A stretch of DNA of 64,000 nucleotides from Perognathus longimembris pacificus (GCF_023159225.1 NC_063162.1:92456380-92520379); one strand, 5' to 3'. Numbered from the stretch's first letter, positions 1 to 11,980 are shown. Notes: generated from the letters alone by a model not told the origin. A program made the numbers and translations.

Positions 1-35
1 CTTGAACAATTATGGGACTATAAGTAAGAATACTA

Positions 36-131
36 GGGGCTGGGAGGTAGCTCAGTGGCAAAGTGCTTGCCTTGCAAGTGCAACATCCTGGGTTCGATCC
101 CCAGTACCAATAAAAGAGACCAAAAAAAAAA
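36..131 (+). repeat. ID-type SINE monomer (tRNA/BC1-like)
   Basis: The element starts GGGGCTGGGAGGTAGCTCAG and ends in an A-rich tail. It carries both parts of a type 2 RNA polymerase III promoter: an A box TAGCTCAGTGG at 48-58 and a perfect B box GGTTCGATCCC at 91-101. It resembles the rodent ID/BC1 family derived from tRNA-Ala. Both boxes match consensus, so it is one of the better-preserved copies here. No clear target-site duplication was seen. It is not a functional tRNA gene because the 3' acceptor half is missing. Confidence 0.85.
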
Positions 132-611
132 TGAGAAAGGCTACTAATGAATGCTTTGCAGAATTTTAACAGGTGCTAAGTGCTGTATTTCTTTGTACAT
201 CTATAGTTAGCACATATATTATGATGATAGCGACTATCACCATCATTAAAAAGACATCCCCCCCCATTGGTCATATGGTTAAGACAAAAAAAGGACGATA
301 TGGGATGAGTCCATTCAATAATTTGTTGCTATATGAGAGAATATAACAATATTAGGAATCATTCAAAATAAAGAATCAATCTCCCAATATTGCATGAAGA
401 TAAATGTTGAATTGTACATTCTACCACAGAAAGAAGAAGGAAAAGCAACAGAAATATGACTCAACTGGCCATTCACACATCCCATTTTCCATATTCTATG
501 AATTACACAGATCAAAGCACCCTGTCTTCCAAATAAAGATGCTCACAAAAAGAAATATTTCTTTCCCTGCCTAAATTTAATGTTAATCTCTGAATCCAAA
601 TAGATAAAGCT
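132..611. other. Unique AT-rich sequence, no gene seen
   Basis: No coding exon, known repeat or RNA gene was recognised between the ID element and the next SINE. There is a short C run near 259-265. Confidence 0.5.
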
Positions 612-822
612 ATAGGAATTGGTGGCTCACTCCTGTAACCGTAGCTACTCAAGAGGCTAAGTTTTGAAGATCTTTGTTTGAAGCCAGACTGGGCAGACTC
701 TTATCTCCAATTAAAATGCAAAAGGCTGGCATGGCTTAAGTAGTAGAGTCTCTCTCAATCATGTGTGAAAAAGCTAAGTGAGAGTTTGAGGCCCTGAAAT
801 CAAGCCTCAGGACTGGCACAGG
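612..822 (+). repeat. Composite B1/ID SINE
   Basis: The left part resembles the 7SL/B1 head (GGTGGCTCACTCCTGTAAC, then AGCTACTCAAGAGGCTAAG). The right part resembles the ID-like half (TGGCTTAAGTAGTAGAGTC, then GCCCTGAAATCAAGCCTCAG). This two-part structure recurs throughout the window. The 3' end runs directly into a CA microsatellite. Confidence 0.8.
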
Positions 823-825
823 CAT

Positions 826-878
<53 letters not shown>
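826..878 (+). repeat. (CA)n microsatellite
   Basis: An almost uninterrupted CA dinucleotide run sits on the 3' tail of the preceding composite SINE and fades into CATA. Confidence 0.97.
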
Positions 879-882
<4 letters not shown>

Positions 883-1030
883 TACAAACACTAATAGTAT
901 TTGAAAATAACCAGCTGTTTCTAGTCTATTGGAGAACAGAGAAATAAACAGAAAAATATGAGGAATCCACGTAGATTGGCCACCTTAGTGTACCTTTGTA
1001 AGGTAATAATTACCTCACTTATTTTGTTCT

Positions 1031-1216
1031 GCAATGCCAGGGTTTGAAATCAGTTAGGTAACTACTCTACGACTTGAGCCACACCCTAGGTCCTTTTTGC
1101 TTTATTTCAGGTAGGGTGTTGAATTTGCCAGGCCAGCCTCAGACTAAGATTCTCTTGCCGCCACATCTAGAATAACTGAGGTTATAAATGTGCACTACTA
1201 CCCTTGGCTCCAGCCC
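1031..1216 (-). repeat. Composite B1/ID SINE, diverged
   Basis: Read on the minus strand, it has the B1-like head at the right and an ID-like half at the left (plus-strand CTACTCTACGACTTGAGCCA is the reverse complement of the usual TGGCTCAAGTGGTAGAG block). It is an old copy with many substitutions. Confidence 0.6.
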
Positions 1217-1330
1217 TGACTTTTAAGATAAATTAATCTCACTATACAACAGTTAAAATAATAAAGCATGCATACTACAATACAGAAAGGAAAAAGTACG
1301 AAAAATGTTTTCTTTTTACTTTTTAAAAAC

Positions 1331-1470
1331 TTTTGTTTTTTTGAGACAGTGTTTCTATGTCACCCAGGCTCAACTCATGTAGCCAAGGCGGACTTTCAAA
1401 CTTGCAATCTTCCTACCTCAGTTTCCCAACTTCTGGGAGTAGATTACAGGTATATACCAACCTGCACAGT
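1331..1470 (-). repeat. B1-like (7SL-derived) SINE monomer
   Basis: The T-rich start followed by TTGAGACAGTGTTTCTATGT, CACCCAGGCT and CTTCTGGGAGTAGATTACAG is the reverse complement of a B1/Alu-type 7SL-derived SINE with its A tail at the left. Unlike most copies in the window, no ID-like half is attached. Confidence 0.75.
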
Positions 1471-1476
1471 TTAAGA

Positions 1477-2020
1477 AAGCCTTGCAAATGGAATGAGGTT
1501 AGCTTTGTTTTGTGGAAAACTCTACATTCTTCTTATTCTCTATGGCCTGGTATAGACTTCTCTAAGATAAGTACTTACTAATAAACATGACTTTGGGAAC
1601 CACCTACATAATCTATTACATTGCCCACAATCATTTTATTTCATTAATTTGTTGAAGAAAACCATAAATGTTTGTGTGACCATAGCATTTTGATTTATGT
1701 ATGTTATTTTTTTAATGAGAATGCTTTAATTAATGACAAGAAAAAAATAAATTTATAAATGTATTCAACATCCTAAATTCTCTACCTCACACTCTTGTGT
1801 TTTATCTCTGAGGCTGATATTTCAGTATGCCGCTCTGAACCATCTTCTATCAGCTAAGTTGGAATAAGGGAAACTAAATTTACCCTTTTGCCTAAAACAG
1901 CTAAAACCTTGAGTCAAACAAGACCAAAATTTGAAACTATGTTTCTCAAGATTCTGGACTTAAGGCAATAAAGGACAATAATCTTGAGAAGTGAAGAACT
2001 GTGGAGATGAGCTCAGTAAT
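1477..2020. other. Unique sequence, no gene seen
   Basis: This is AT-rich sequence without a recognised repeat or exon. Confidence 0.5.
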
Positions 2021-2028
2021 TGGGCACC

Positions 2029-2200
2029 GTTTTGTTTGTTTTTTGTTTTGTTCGCAGGAGCTTGAACTCAGGGCTTAAGCACTGTTTCTAGCAGCGCCAC
2101 TTCTGGCCTTGTCTATATATGTGGTGCTGAGGAATCGAACCCAGGGCTTCATGAATACGAGGCAAGCACTCTTCCCACTAGACCATGTTCCCAACACCAA
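2029..2200 (-). repeat. ID-dimer SINE (IDL-Geo type)
   Basis: A T-rich tail is followed by reverse complements of two ID-like halves: GCGCCACTTCTGGCC for one and GAATCGAACCCAGGGCTTC, containing the reverse B box, for the other. Short direct repeats TGGGCAC at 2021-2027 and 2202-2208 flank it and are a likely target-site duplication. Confidence 0.85.
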
Positions 2201-2553
2201 CTGGGCACTGCTGTTGGCCTAAGAGAGTGTCTTAGTAGTGTCACAGGGAGGAAGGGGTCCTCATGAACTCTCAGTCAGGAGGAGGCAGAGCTGAGAAGGC
2301 ATAATAATGTAGGTTTCTGCCAGAAGCCAGACAGAAGAAAGCAGAGATGGAGCTCTGAAAATCTACAAACGGCCTTTATTAATCATTCAGGAGAATAGAA
2401 GTATGCAAGAACAAATGAAAGAAGGAGAAAAAAAAGAGGGAATGAGAAAGAGCTGCCAGTAACAGTGACCAGCACTCACACAGTCAGAACAGTGCCTGTT
2501 GCTACCAGACAGATTAGTAAAGTTTATTAAATTAACTAGATATCCAGAAGGGG

Positions 2554-2595
2554 GTGGTCTCAGTATTGAAAAATGTGGTCTCAGTATTGAAAAAT
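2554..2595. repeat. Perfect 21-bp tandem duplication
   Basis: Two identical 21-bp copies (2554-2574 and 2575-2595), each beginning GTGGTCTCAG, lie head to tail. The perfect identity suggests a recent slippage or unequal-exchange event. Confidence 0.95.
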
Positions 2596-2599
2596 AGTC

Positions 2600-4005
2600 T
2601 CAAAGTACTGAAGTAGTTCTGATAAACACATCTCAAAAGCAACACCCAAGTGGAGAAAATATAACTTTGCTGCACCTCAGAAGAAAGCAAGATTGGTCAT
2701 AATGCGGAAGTATTCAGTAACCAATAAGTTAATATTCACAGATTGATTTACAAACAATGAACAAGGAAAGCTGTTACACTGTAAAAATTGTACTCATGAC
2801 CTGATTTATATAATTGTAATCCTTCTATATGTGACCTTTATAGTAACAATAAAACATTAAAACATACATGATTAAGAATTCAAAGAAGCTAGAAAATGTG
2901 ATCTGTAGTAAAGGGGAAAAGCTATCTAAAATGATCTAGCACTGAAACTGATAATAAAACTAGCAGTTATTGAAACTGTAATTTATCATTTAAAAGTTAA
3001 GTAGACATAAACATGATATAGAAAAGATAGATGCAAAAATGAAACCACCATGGGAGAGATAACTAATGTACTAGATGGACTACATGGCAGGAGACAATTC
3101 AGAAGAAAAGCGTAATAAACTTGAAGGCATAACGTGGAAATTACCCAAAAGGAAACAGAGTGAAAAAGTATAAAATAATAAGAAATCAGTGAGCAATGAG
3201 GGTTCAACCCAATATAATTATAATTTTAGTCTTCAAATATGGTAGAAGGGAATCAGAACATTATTTAAAGGAAATGACATCTATTTGATGAAATCTATAA
3301 ACCCAAGGATAAAAGAATCCCAGGAAACTCCAAATGCAAGAAACATAGAGAAACATAATAAATATAAAATAAACAAATTGCCCTACACTAATAATAAGGA
3401 GAAAATATTTTACAAATTTGGAATAAAAACACACCATATATAGAAATACAAAATAAAAAAGGATAGAAAGTGTTCCATAAGGAACAATATGGGCAAAAAG
3501 ATAACTATATAAACTGATTTAAACTACTAGAAAAAATTACAAAAAAGACTACAGCACTATTTATTCCATTAATATCACAAATTAATAATAATGTTTGATG
3601 AACTCATCTGAATTATTTAAGTAACTTAAAAGAAATATACAAATTACTTGAATAACACTGCTCAAGTTCATTTAAGATGAAATACAGAAACTGAACAGCT
3701 CAATATCTGTTACAGACATGGAATACTTACTTTAAGACCTTTCCACAAATATGATTTCATGCCTATATGATATGACTTGGAAAACATGCACAAAATTTAA
3801 AGAACATTTTCTCTAAATTCTCCATTTAGACAAATGGTATAATAAAGTTTTTCCAGAAAAATAGATAATGCTATTCAAGTCATATAAAGCATTACTATGA
3901 TACCAAGTTCTATCTAGTATATTTCAAGGAAAGAAAAGACTAATATCTCAAATAAACATATATGCAAGAATTCTAATTAGTACATAAAATTGTACATCTC
4001 TGTCT
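2600..4005. other. AT-rich unique block, no gene seen
   Basis: This is very AT-rich sequence with frequent stops in all frames. No recognised interspersed repeat or convincing exon was found. Confidence 0.5.
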
Positions 4006-4029
4006 CTAAAGACAGACAGACAGACGAAC

Positions 4030-4258
4030 AGCCAGGTGCTGGTAGCTTATGACTTTTATCCTAGCTACTCAAGAGGCTGAGATCTGAGAATCAAATGATT
4101 GAAAGCTAGTCTGGGCAAAAAAGCTTGTGAGACTCTTATTCTCTAAATAACCAGCAAAAAGTTAGAAGTGGAGCCTTGGTTTAAGTAGTAAAGCACTAGC
4201 ATTGAATGAAAAAGCCAAGTAAAAGCAGAAGGACCTAACTTTATGCCACAGTACTGGC
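4030..4258 (+). repeat. Composite B1/ID SINE
   Basis: A clear B1-like head (GCCAGGTGCTGGTAGCTTAT, CTAGCTACTCAAGAGGCTGA) is followed by the linker GAGACTCTTATTCTC and the ID-like half (GGTTTAAGTAGTAAAGCACT). It is preceded by a short GACA run (4010-4027) and followed directly by a CT repeat. Confidence 0.9.
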
Positions 4259-4285
4259 ACTCTCTCTCTCTTTCTCTCTCTCTTT
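4259..4285 (+). repeat. (CT)n simple repeat on a SINE tail
   Basis: A CT/TTTCTC run is fused to the 3' end of the preceding composite SINE. Confidence 0.9.
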
Positions 4286-5277
4286 ATAGATATAACATAA
4301 CTATATTATAATGGTATTTTCATATTTGGAATCAACAAAATACACACACACATATATATGTATATATAAGTAGCTATATTTCAGGATTAATATTTTTAAT
4401 GAATTTTAGAAAAACATTAACACATTTGCAAAACAAACAAAAGAGCTAGAAAACTCAGATATTCATAAATTTCATGTATACTGTTTTCAAACATATATCA
4501 CCAGGTGAAGGTTCTTTTAAGTAAAAATAATCTAAACCCGGCAAAAGCATTGGCAGGTTATGAGAAAAGAACAAATCAAAAAGATAAATACTTTACAAAG
4601 TGTGGTTTGATATGAAATGCTAAAGTGCTTCTTTGATTGCTGAGTACCTAACTGATTGATCCTGGGCTAGTCCTGGGGGGATTCATGTGGATGCCAAAAT
4701 AAGAGGTGCAGTTGAGGGGCAGGAGCTACTTATGAGTGAATGTAGAAATATTTCAGTATTTAAAAAATTAGCACAATCGTATAAGTCTGAACTGCCTGAG
4801 TATGAGCCCGTGGATATTTTAGTTTAGATAGAAAGCACACTTTAAGCATGGAGCACCACACTACAATCTATTATCACCATCTTCTAAGAAACAGTTCAAC
4901 TAGAAACTCAGGAAGGATGTTGTAGTTGGAGGCTGGCGATGAGAGTTCTCTTCCAGGTTGTTCAATTAGCAACTGCTGATAGTCTCTGCCAAGCTGATTA
5001 ATAAGGTCTCAGTGTAAATACTCTCATCTAAAAGAAATAGGGAAAATAGGAACCAAGGAGAAGAAACGTGGTAAACTATGAGAGTCAGGAAGAAAGAGGC
5101 AGAAACCTATGGAAAACATAGAATTAGGACCCAGGGTAAGGATTTCAAATAGGATTGTTCCCTAAAAGGGGGATGGGGAGACAAAGAAGCTGAGACTAAA
5201 AATTCAAGTCAATTTCCAGAGGATACCAGCATTCCATACAAATTCAGCTAGGGTAGTTTCCAAACATAATAAATAAG

Positions 5278-5500
5278 TTAGGTGCTGGTAGCTCATGCCT
5301 GTAATCCTAGCTACTCAGGAAATGTTCATATGTGTCTCAGTTCTAAGATAGCCCAGGCAGAATAAACCAAGAAACTCTTATCACTAATTAACCTGAAAAA
5401 AGCCACTGAAGTGGAGGTGTGGCTCAAGTGGCAGAGCACCAGCCAGTAGCAAGAAAGCCAAAAGAGAACACGGGTCCTGACTTCATACCCCATTACTGGC
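5278..5500 (+). repeat. Composite B1/ID SINE
   Basis: The head TTAGGTGCTGGTAGCTCATG and CTAGCTACTCAGG, with the ID-like half GTGTGGCTCAAGTGGCAGAG, identify the composite family. A degenerate CA-rich tail follows (5500-5540). Confidence 0.9.
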
Positions 5501-5540
5501 ATATATGTGTGCATGTGGGCACACACACATCTGCACACAC

Positions 5541-7224
5541 AAAGTACCTTTGTTCTTAATGTAAATTATATTTTTAATTTTTTTAATATGTGTTTGTGAC
5601 TACTATTACAATATTTTTATGTCAGAGTCAATGTTAGTATTCTTAACATTCTGCATACTATGTATATTTGCTAAATATTAGATAAAGTAACAGAAATAAC
5701 GAGATGCAATTTATCTTAGGGAACATCCATTTACTTATTATTTATTAGTAATAAATATCTAAAAGTCATCTTAAAATTTTGTTTTAGGTAACATACATAA
5801 TTGTTCACATTACTGAATAACTTAATATATAAATAAACTACATACTGAAAAGTATGCCTTTGTAAATTAGGCCTGGCTACAGTTTACCTAAATCATTGAA
5901 TTTAGTTTTCTTTGGCCAAAGAAAAATATTGGAAGGTGAGAATGGAGACAATGAATCTTGCATTATTTGATAAGAATATAACATAAAAGTTACTCTTCCT
6001 GCTTTTTCCCTTTAATGGGGACTACATAATATAATGATAAATATCTTCATTTTATCTTCACAAAATACTTGAAATTAAAATATTTTCTTTAACAAAATGG
6101 ACATTCTATTCAGTTTAAACACTTTTCATATGTCCACTTAAGTACATTTAAAAAGTAGACACCAATGAACCATGCATGACTCTTAAACGTCTTAAGTATT
6201 TTACTGTATTAGTAGCAGCTTTCTAGTTATGGTAACTCAGTTTTAAAACATCATTCATTTACTTGTAATTCCTTCCCTCTGGCCTTCTAATTTTTTTTGA
6301 AGGTTCTCATGTGTGGTCATAGTCTGAAGTGACTTTATTAGCTCTCCACTAAGATCTCGTATGAAATATTTACCATGAACATTAAAGTGTACTTAGATTA
6401 ACATAAAGACATAGGTAGCATACATGCAATTTATCAATCATTACATATAGATAACTGAAATGTTAAATGCCTTGGGTTTAATGCAACATAAAATCTGTCT
6501 CAGTACTGCACTGAAGCACAAGATATTATTTTACTCACCTAGACATCAAATTATTCAAGATTCTCAAGTTTCCTCACTATCGCTCCTCATTTCATTTATT
6601 CTTCTATTTATTTCAACAATTTTCATACCAAGGAAATTTTAAAGTGAGAATTAATATGGTTGTGCATGTTATATATACAAAGATCCAGGTAAACAGCAGC
6701 TAGAGTTTCTGTTACATATAGAAAATATCATGTTCTTCATGTAGTAATAAATTGTGAGAAAAAGCAAACTTTGTTATCCCTATCTGGAGAAAGTTATTTA
6801 CTTTTATTTATCAATAACATATCCATAAGACCCAAATTTTACTTGATGGGTCCTTGGAAATTCAGAGACAGACTCAGGTCTGAACCCATAGTTCTAAGAA
6901 TTCTGTACTTTTTTCTTGTAAATTTCTTAAACTGAACTTAGAGAAGCCAGTAATATTATAATCACATAATGCTCAAATTAAGTTTGATATTTTTCTAGAC
7001 CCACTTTATTCTCCTTGTGTGATATCACTGTATCAAATATAATAATTTAAAATATTTGCTATACTATTTTTTCATATTCTTCAATTTACCAGCAATACTT
7101 TCTCCATTTAGTTAAAACTAGTGATGTCTTTAAATAAAATTTATGTTGATAGAAATGGCTGACTGAGGCATTTTAAAATTCACTTCTAAAGCTAAATCAT
7201 ATTTGTAGTTATTTTGAAGATGGA
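5541..7224. other. Repeat-poor AT-rich block, no gene seen
   Basis: No SINE, L1 tail or convincing exon was recognised in about 1.7 kb. The reading frames present are short and low in complexity. Confidence 0.5.
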
Positions 7225-7370
7225 CATATTTTATTTCATTAATTTATTATTATTATAGAGTGGTTATAAAGAAGGGTTACATTTACATATGGCAGGTAAT
7301 AGGCACATTTCTTTTCATGTCATCTGTTCCCTCATTCTCTCCCATCTCCACCCACAAGTTGTAATCAGTG
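7225..7370 (-). repeat. L1 3'-UTR-like relic
   Basis: The order of a T-rich start, GTGGTTATAAAGAAGGGTTAC, then a C/T-rich stretch (TCTCCCATCTCCACCCA) and AGTTGTAATCAG matches the better-preserved reverse L1 tail at 56885-57060. It is inferred from that internal comparison and is diverged. Confidence 0.5.
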
Positions 7371-8911
7371 CAGATGGACATATTTTAAAACGTTGAGGTG
7401 AGTGATATTTGTCCTTGAAGTGGCTTAAATTGTTTCTTGATATACTAGTTTCCTAAAGTTTTCAAATAAAAACCTTTAATCACAAAAATAATCACGAATC
7501 CCATTTTAAATCAATAGTTTTAATTACTTTTCTAGTGAAAACCTGAAAAAATAGTGTAATGAAATGGATAATTTGTTATGTTTTAAACTTTTTCAAATTT
7601 TCATGGGAAGAAATCCTTTTCTTCTAACTTATATATACTTTTAGCTCACAACTGAAATCTGGAGATATGATTCTCTTTTATAGGACATTGCACCTTTTGA
7701 TTATGAAGAACACAGGCTTTGTTTTCTGCCATATAATAAAGAACTAAGACTTTGAAGCAAATCAGACATGGGTTGGACCCTGTAGGGGGCAATGGCCAGT
7801 AAGTTACTTCCCTCATCTGAAATTTAGAGTCCTCGCCTAGCATCACAGAGCTCCTGAAAATCCCACTGATGAAAATACATACAACACAATATAAAACCAG
7901 TGAACAAGGTGCGAGCTATCATGAACCCTTTGCATTGTAGTGTCAGAATTCAACCTTTTCTGAAGTTCTTGCTCTGCTGCCTATTCTGACTGATGTTTTC
8001 GACTGTACTTCAGACTGCTATGCCTGTTAAAATTTCCTCAGAAAACTTATTTGTTTGATCCAGGGAAATAAAATAATATGTCAGAGAAGACACATCTGTA
8101 TTGTCCATTCTTAATAAAACTTTCTCCAGGGTAGTCACCCACTGAAAGGTTCCCAAAATAGGTTCCCAATAAATCTTGTGGCTGACTTACATCTTTCCCA
8201 AAAGTAAAGTACTCAACAGCACTCCACCAATACACCAAATACTCAAGCGGGAACTCTTGGCTTATTAGCTTATTAGCACCTTCCAAACACTGACAGACCG
8301 ATCTCTGCTGCAAGCTCCTTCTTGCTCAGCAGCTTAGCACCTTTGAACTTGGCAAGAAGCTATTTCCAAAATTAGGCTTGATTCCCAAATGTTTCCTGGA
8401 CTGGATTATAATTCTTTTAAAGCTTCTTTAAAAAAATCCTATAAAACTGAATTGGTTTCACATACCCCTCACAAACCATGAATCTTATGTAAGCAATACT
8501 CTTGGCATATTTTTCTAAGGCTATTGGCTTGATAAGAACATTATTTGGAATGCTTTTATAACTATTTAAAAAAATAGGTCGAAGTTATGATAAATACCTC
8601 AGACATTAACCTCTTACATTTTTAACAGTTCTAAAGAAGTTACACTACTTTTCTGAAATATATTCTTAAAGAAGAAAGGATAAGTAGAGGGGAACAAATA
8701 CTTAGTGGAGAATATTCCTGTAGACTTATCACATGCCTTACTACCACAAATTTAAAAACGGAATTTTTCAAAACTAATTTTTACAAGGTCATGAAATTGA
8801 TTCACAAGTCTTTATGAAAATATACTATCTTGGTATATTATGTACAGATGTATGCATAAACACTGTATTCAACTACATGTATACACAGTTTATACATATA
8901 CTCTGTAAATA
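7371..8911. other. Unique sequence, no gene assigned
   Basis: This stretch has no recognised repeat. An 88-codon minus-strand open frame (8047-8313) lies here, but its product resembles nothing I know, so it is not called as a gene. Confidence 0.45.
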
Positions 8912-8935
8912 CGTGTGTGTGTGTGTGTGTGTGTA
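8912..8935 (+). repeat. (GT)n microsatellite
   Basis: A short uninterrupted GT run within AT-rich DNA. No SINE lies beside it. Confidence 0.95.
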
Positions 8936-9454
8936 TGATTGTATTTGTAATGCTCAGAAAGCACTCTTTGTCAAAACAAAGTTCTGTAGGTTTTTGGCAG
9001 ACAGAAGTTTGGAGGCAGAGTTCTAATGCCGATGCCTGAACTAAAAGGACCAACACCATAGTCTGTCCAGTACAGCTTTCATCATGGCTAATGTTGACTA
9101 CGTTTTTGTCTTGATCTTCAGCTTCCCATTTTCCACACATTCATTCAGTCCTTGCTTCTCTCCACCCGGCTCCGGTCAAATTCTACCTTTCTTGCTACTC
9201 AGTGACCCTGACCATAGGTAAACCAAATTTAAAAATAATCATGTTTTAAAATAATGTATCTATAGAAATAATATCTTCTTCCTCAGAAATACAATTTCAT
9301 TCAGTACCTTCAAACTAAAACATATTTACCAAGTGAGTGAAGAAGCCTAAGTTACAAACCTAGAGTTTTGAAAAAGCTAGTTTTAAATTACAATTTAACA
9401 TTAAGATAAACAGAAATTATGACAAGAAATAAGTCTTTAAAATGTTGCATTAAA

Positions 9455-9660
9455 GGGCTGGGAAGATGGCCTAGTGGCAAGAGTGCTTGCCTTGTATACA
9501 TGAAGCCCTGGGTTCAATTCCCCAGCACCACATATATAGAAAATGGCCAGAAGTGGTGCTGTGGCTCAAGTGGCAGAGTGCTATCCTTGAGCAAAAAGAA
9601 GCCAGGGATAGTGCTCAGGCCCTGAATCCAAGGCCCAGGACTGGCAAAAAAAAAAAAAAA
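9455..9660 (+). repeat. Young ID-dimer SINE with target-site duplication
   Basis: Two ID-like units lie in tandem. The first carries an A box TGGCCTAGTGG (9467-9477) and a B box GGTTCAATTCC (9511-9521). The second contains GTGGCTCAAGTGGCAGAG. An uninterrupted A tail ends the element. The flanks are ATGTTGCATTAAA (9442-9454) and ATGTTGTATTAAA (9660-9672), a 13-bp target-site duplication with one mismatch. The good boundaries and pure A tail mark a recent L1-mediated insertion. Confidence 0.93.
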
Positions 9661-9672
9661 TGTTGTATTAAA

Positions 9673-10716
9673 AATGGAAAAGAAAACAAATACTTATTAC
9701 TGCTGTTTCTACCCTTTTCTTAATCAAACTAATTCATTTCACTATTTCTTTAACATTAATACCAGCTAAAACCATAATTACAAAGAGCCACTTCTAAGAT
9801 GTAGGGGGAAATGGTTAACTTAGCCCACAATTGAGGGCAGTTTTGCTTCTAAAACCACATGTAAAACACAGGAAAACATAGTTTCCAAACTACTGCAATC
9901 ATATCACTTTTTCCAAAATCTAGTTAATTATGTGGTATCACATTCCTACCCACAGTCTGTCTTTACATTTCCTGATGAAAAAGTGGACTGAAGAAAGGAA
10001 ATGTCCTAACATTTAAATAAAACATAAGTGTAGTTAAGCAAATGGTGTCCTCTGAAAGAAAGATTAAAATGTCAGATTTACAGCAGTTCATATAATAGGA
10101 GCAACATCAGATTTGAAGCCATTTCCTAGAGTTGGGGGAGGGGTGCATGCAGACCATGTCACTAAACCCTTGGTCTCAAAGAGGTACCTCTGGGCTAATT
10201 ATTTTCTGCTATACTTCTGTCTATAAGCATTACACTCTTCACATTTCTATGAAAAAAGACCCACAGTTAATGAGATCCATAAAGATCCCTTAATCAGCTT
10301 ATATTGTGCAAGAGTATTAAAAGTCTTTTTTTCACAACAGGCACATGAAATACACACTTTTATGATATATTACTAGCACAGGAACTTACATCTCTCTCCC
10401 CTTGAACCACCTGCAAATTTTAATAGTCATGTATCGCCAGGGTACCAGAAACTCATAAAAGTTTAACCTGCCAATTAACAAGTAGGTAAAGTTCCAGCCC
10501 TATACCATAATTCGTTGCTTCTAAGGCATAGTGAGCAAAACCTAGAAAATATTTCCTTGAATTTTCTTGCAAGGCCATGGTACTCCAGGACTGAATTTTT
10601 TATGTCATACGAATTGAAAGCATACAAATGCATGTCAAAAACGATCTCACAGAGGGTAGCAAGTTAGGGAAAATGTAAATCTAAAAATACATTTGATTCC
10701 CTCCAAAAGGCTATAC
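9673..10716. other. Unique sequence, possible microexon only
   Basis: No repeat was recognised. A 21-nt minus-strand segment near 10393-10413 lies between a TTTGCAG-like acceptor and a GTAAGT donor. It is too short to support as an exon by eye. Confidence 0.4.
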
Positions 10717-10820
10717 CTGATGATTTTATTTGGAGTAGATGCTTTTGTTTCAAGTTCAGTCTGTGCCTTTTTCAGTGTTGTGACATAGGTCTCTGCCATT
10801 TCATTTGTTTCAGCAAGAGG
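10717..10820 (-). CDS. Candidate internal coding exon, gene unknown
   Basis: On the minus strand a 104-nt segment is bounded by an acceptor TTTCTAATGCAG and a donor CAG/GTATAG. Only one frame is open. It starts in phase 0, gives 34 codons and leaves two bases. The peptide is rich in acidic, basic and polar residues with spaced hydrophobics, for example NEMAETYVTTLKKAQTELE, as expected for an amphipathic or coiled-coil helix. Other frames hit stops. I do not recognise the protein. The donor is not optimal (GTATAG). Chance splice-bounded frames of this length do occur in 64 kb, so this remains a candidate that a protein search could settle. Confidence 0.35.
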
Positions 10821-11486
10821 CTGCATTAGAAATTATTATGTACTAATTACAACTACTTGTTCTTGTGAAATCATACAAAGCATGTTCCTAAAGGTGGGAC
10901 CTACAAAACTACAGAAATCTGAAGAAACTCTGGTGAGAAAGTAAAAGCCATATTTTAGGTAACAATGGCAATCATTCCAAAAGGATGATTTCAGGCTAGG
11001 AGAGTTTTATAGATGTCCAATAAGTGCAGTCCTTGCTTTCTGCCTGAGACCAAACAGCCACACCAGCAATTATTACCTTACAAGGAAATTGGCTATATTT
11101 CTAAACTTGAAGTACCAGGTAGAGTTATTTTTATCTTGTTTAATTTAGCATTTTGTTGAGATAAGCCAGCTTTTGAAGAGGAAAAATAAAAAATAATATT
11201 GAAAGCTAGTGGAAATATAACTATAGATCTAATTTTTCTATGGTGGAGAAAAAAAATGGACATACTGAAAAGCCAATAGATAGAACTTAAAAAGTCATCA
11301 CTTATTCATTCACATATATCTATCTTATTGAGCATCTTCTAGACAAAGAGTATGTATAATAAATTAAAGTGTTTAAGTATCTCAAATGTTTAAGTATCTA
11401 GTGAGGAAAAGCCATTCTGTTGGTTGTCCAGTATTTAGTGATGATTTTTAATAAAACCTGTTACATTTAATACCAAATTTGTAAAA

Positions 11487-11690
11487 CAATTACTACCATA
11501 TACTGAGTGCCAAATTTGTGTCATGTATCATGTTAAGAATTCTAAGTATACTATCTCATTTAATTTCCCCTCAAATTTCATTACCAAGACTATGGAAGTA
11601 AGCAATGAAGTAATTTGCTCACTGACAGAAACTGAGTATGACTAGACACAAATCCAGTCTGTCAGACTGTAAAACACTTCTTATGACTTT
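11487..11690 (-). repeat. MIR-class ancient SINE relic
   Basis: The succession CATATACTGAGTGCC, ATCTCATTTAATTTCCCCTC, AGTAATTTGCTCACTGACAG and ACACAAATCCAGTCTGTC follows the familiar reverse-complement MIR pattern. It is diverged, as expected of a mammal-wide repeat. Confidence 0.6.
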
Positions 11691-11980
11691 GTTAGCTCTG
11701 AGATAGGAGAAAAAGCTATCCAATTTCGTTTAACAAGAGGAGAGCAGCAGCATTTCCCTTAATGGTCTCCAGAGGCACAGTCCTAATTGACATCTGAAAA
11801 ACAGTTATGGAGATTTACCATCATCCTATGCAACTGGTGCATTCTGGTCTTCTAATACTTCACTCACAAATTGTTTTACAAGTCTTTCAGGGATCTAAAC
11901 TGTGCATAATTATGTGCCTAAACACACTGTATTAAATACTATGAATAGTAAGGCTGTTTTTATTGCCAAAGACTTACTTT

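Noticed and set aside
36..110. Possible tRNA gene
   Set aside because: It has tRNA-like A and B boxes but lacks a pairing acceptor stem and ends in an A tail. It is an ID SINE.
8047..8313. 88-codon minus frame, with a GTAAGT inside it
   Set aside because: It reads across a splice-like donor without supporting acceptor or homology. Nothing supports a gene.
10393..10413. 21-nt minus-strand microexon candidate
   Set aside because: The splice signals are good but 21 nt is too short to distinguish from chance without transcripts.
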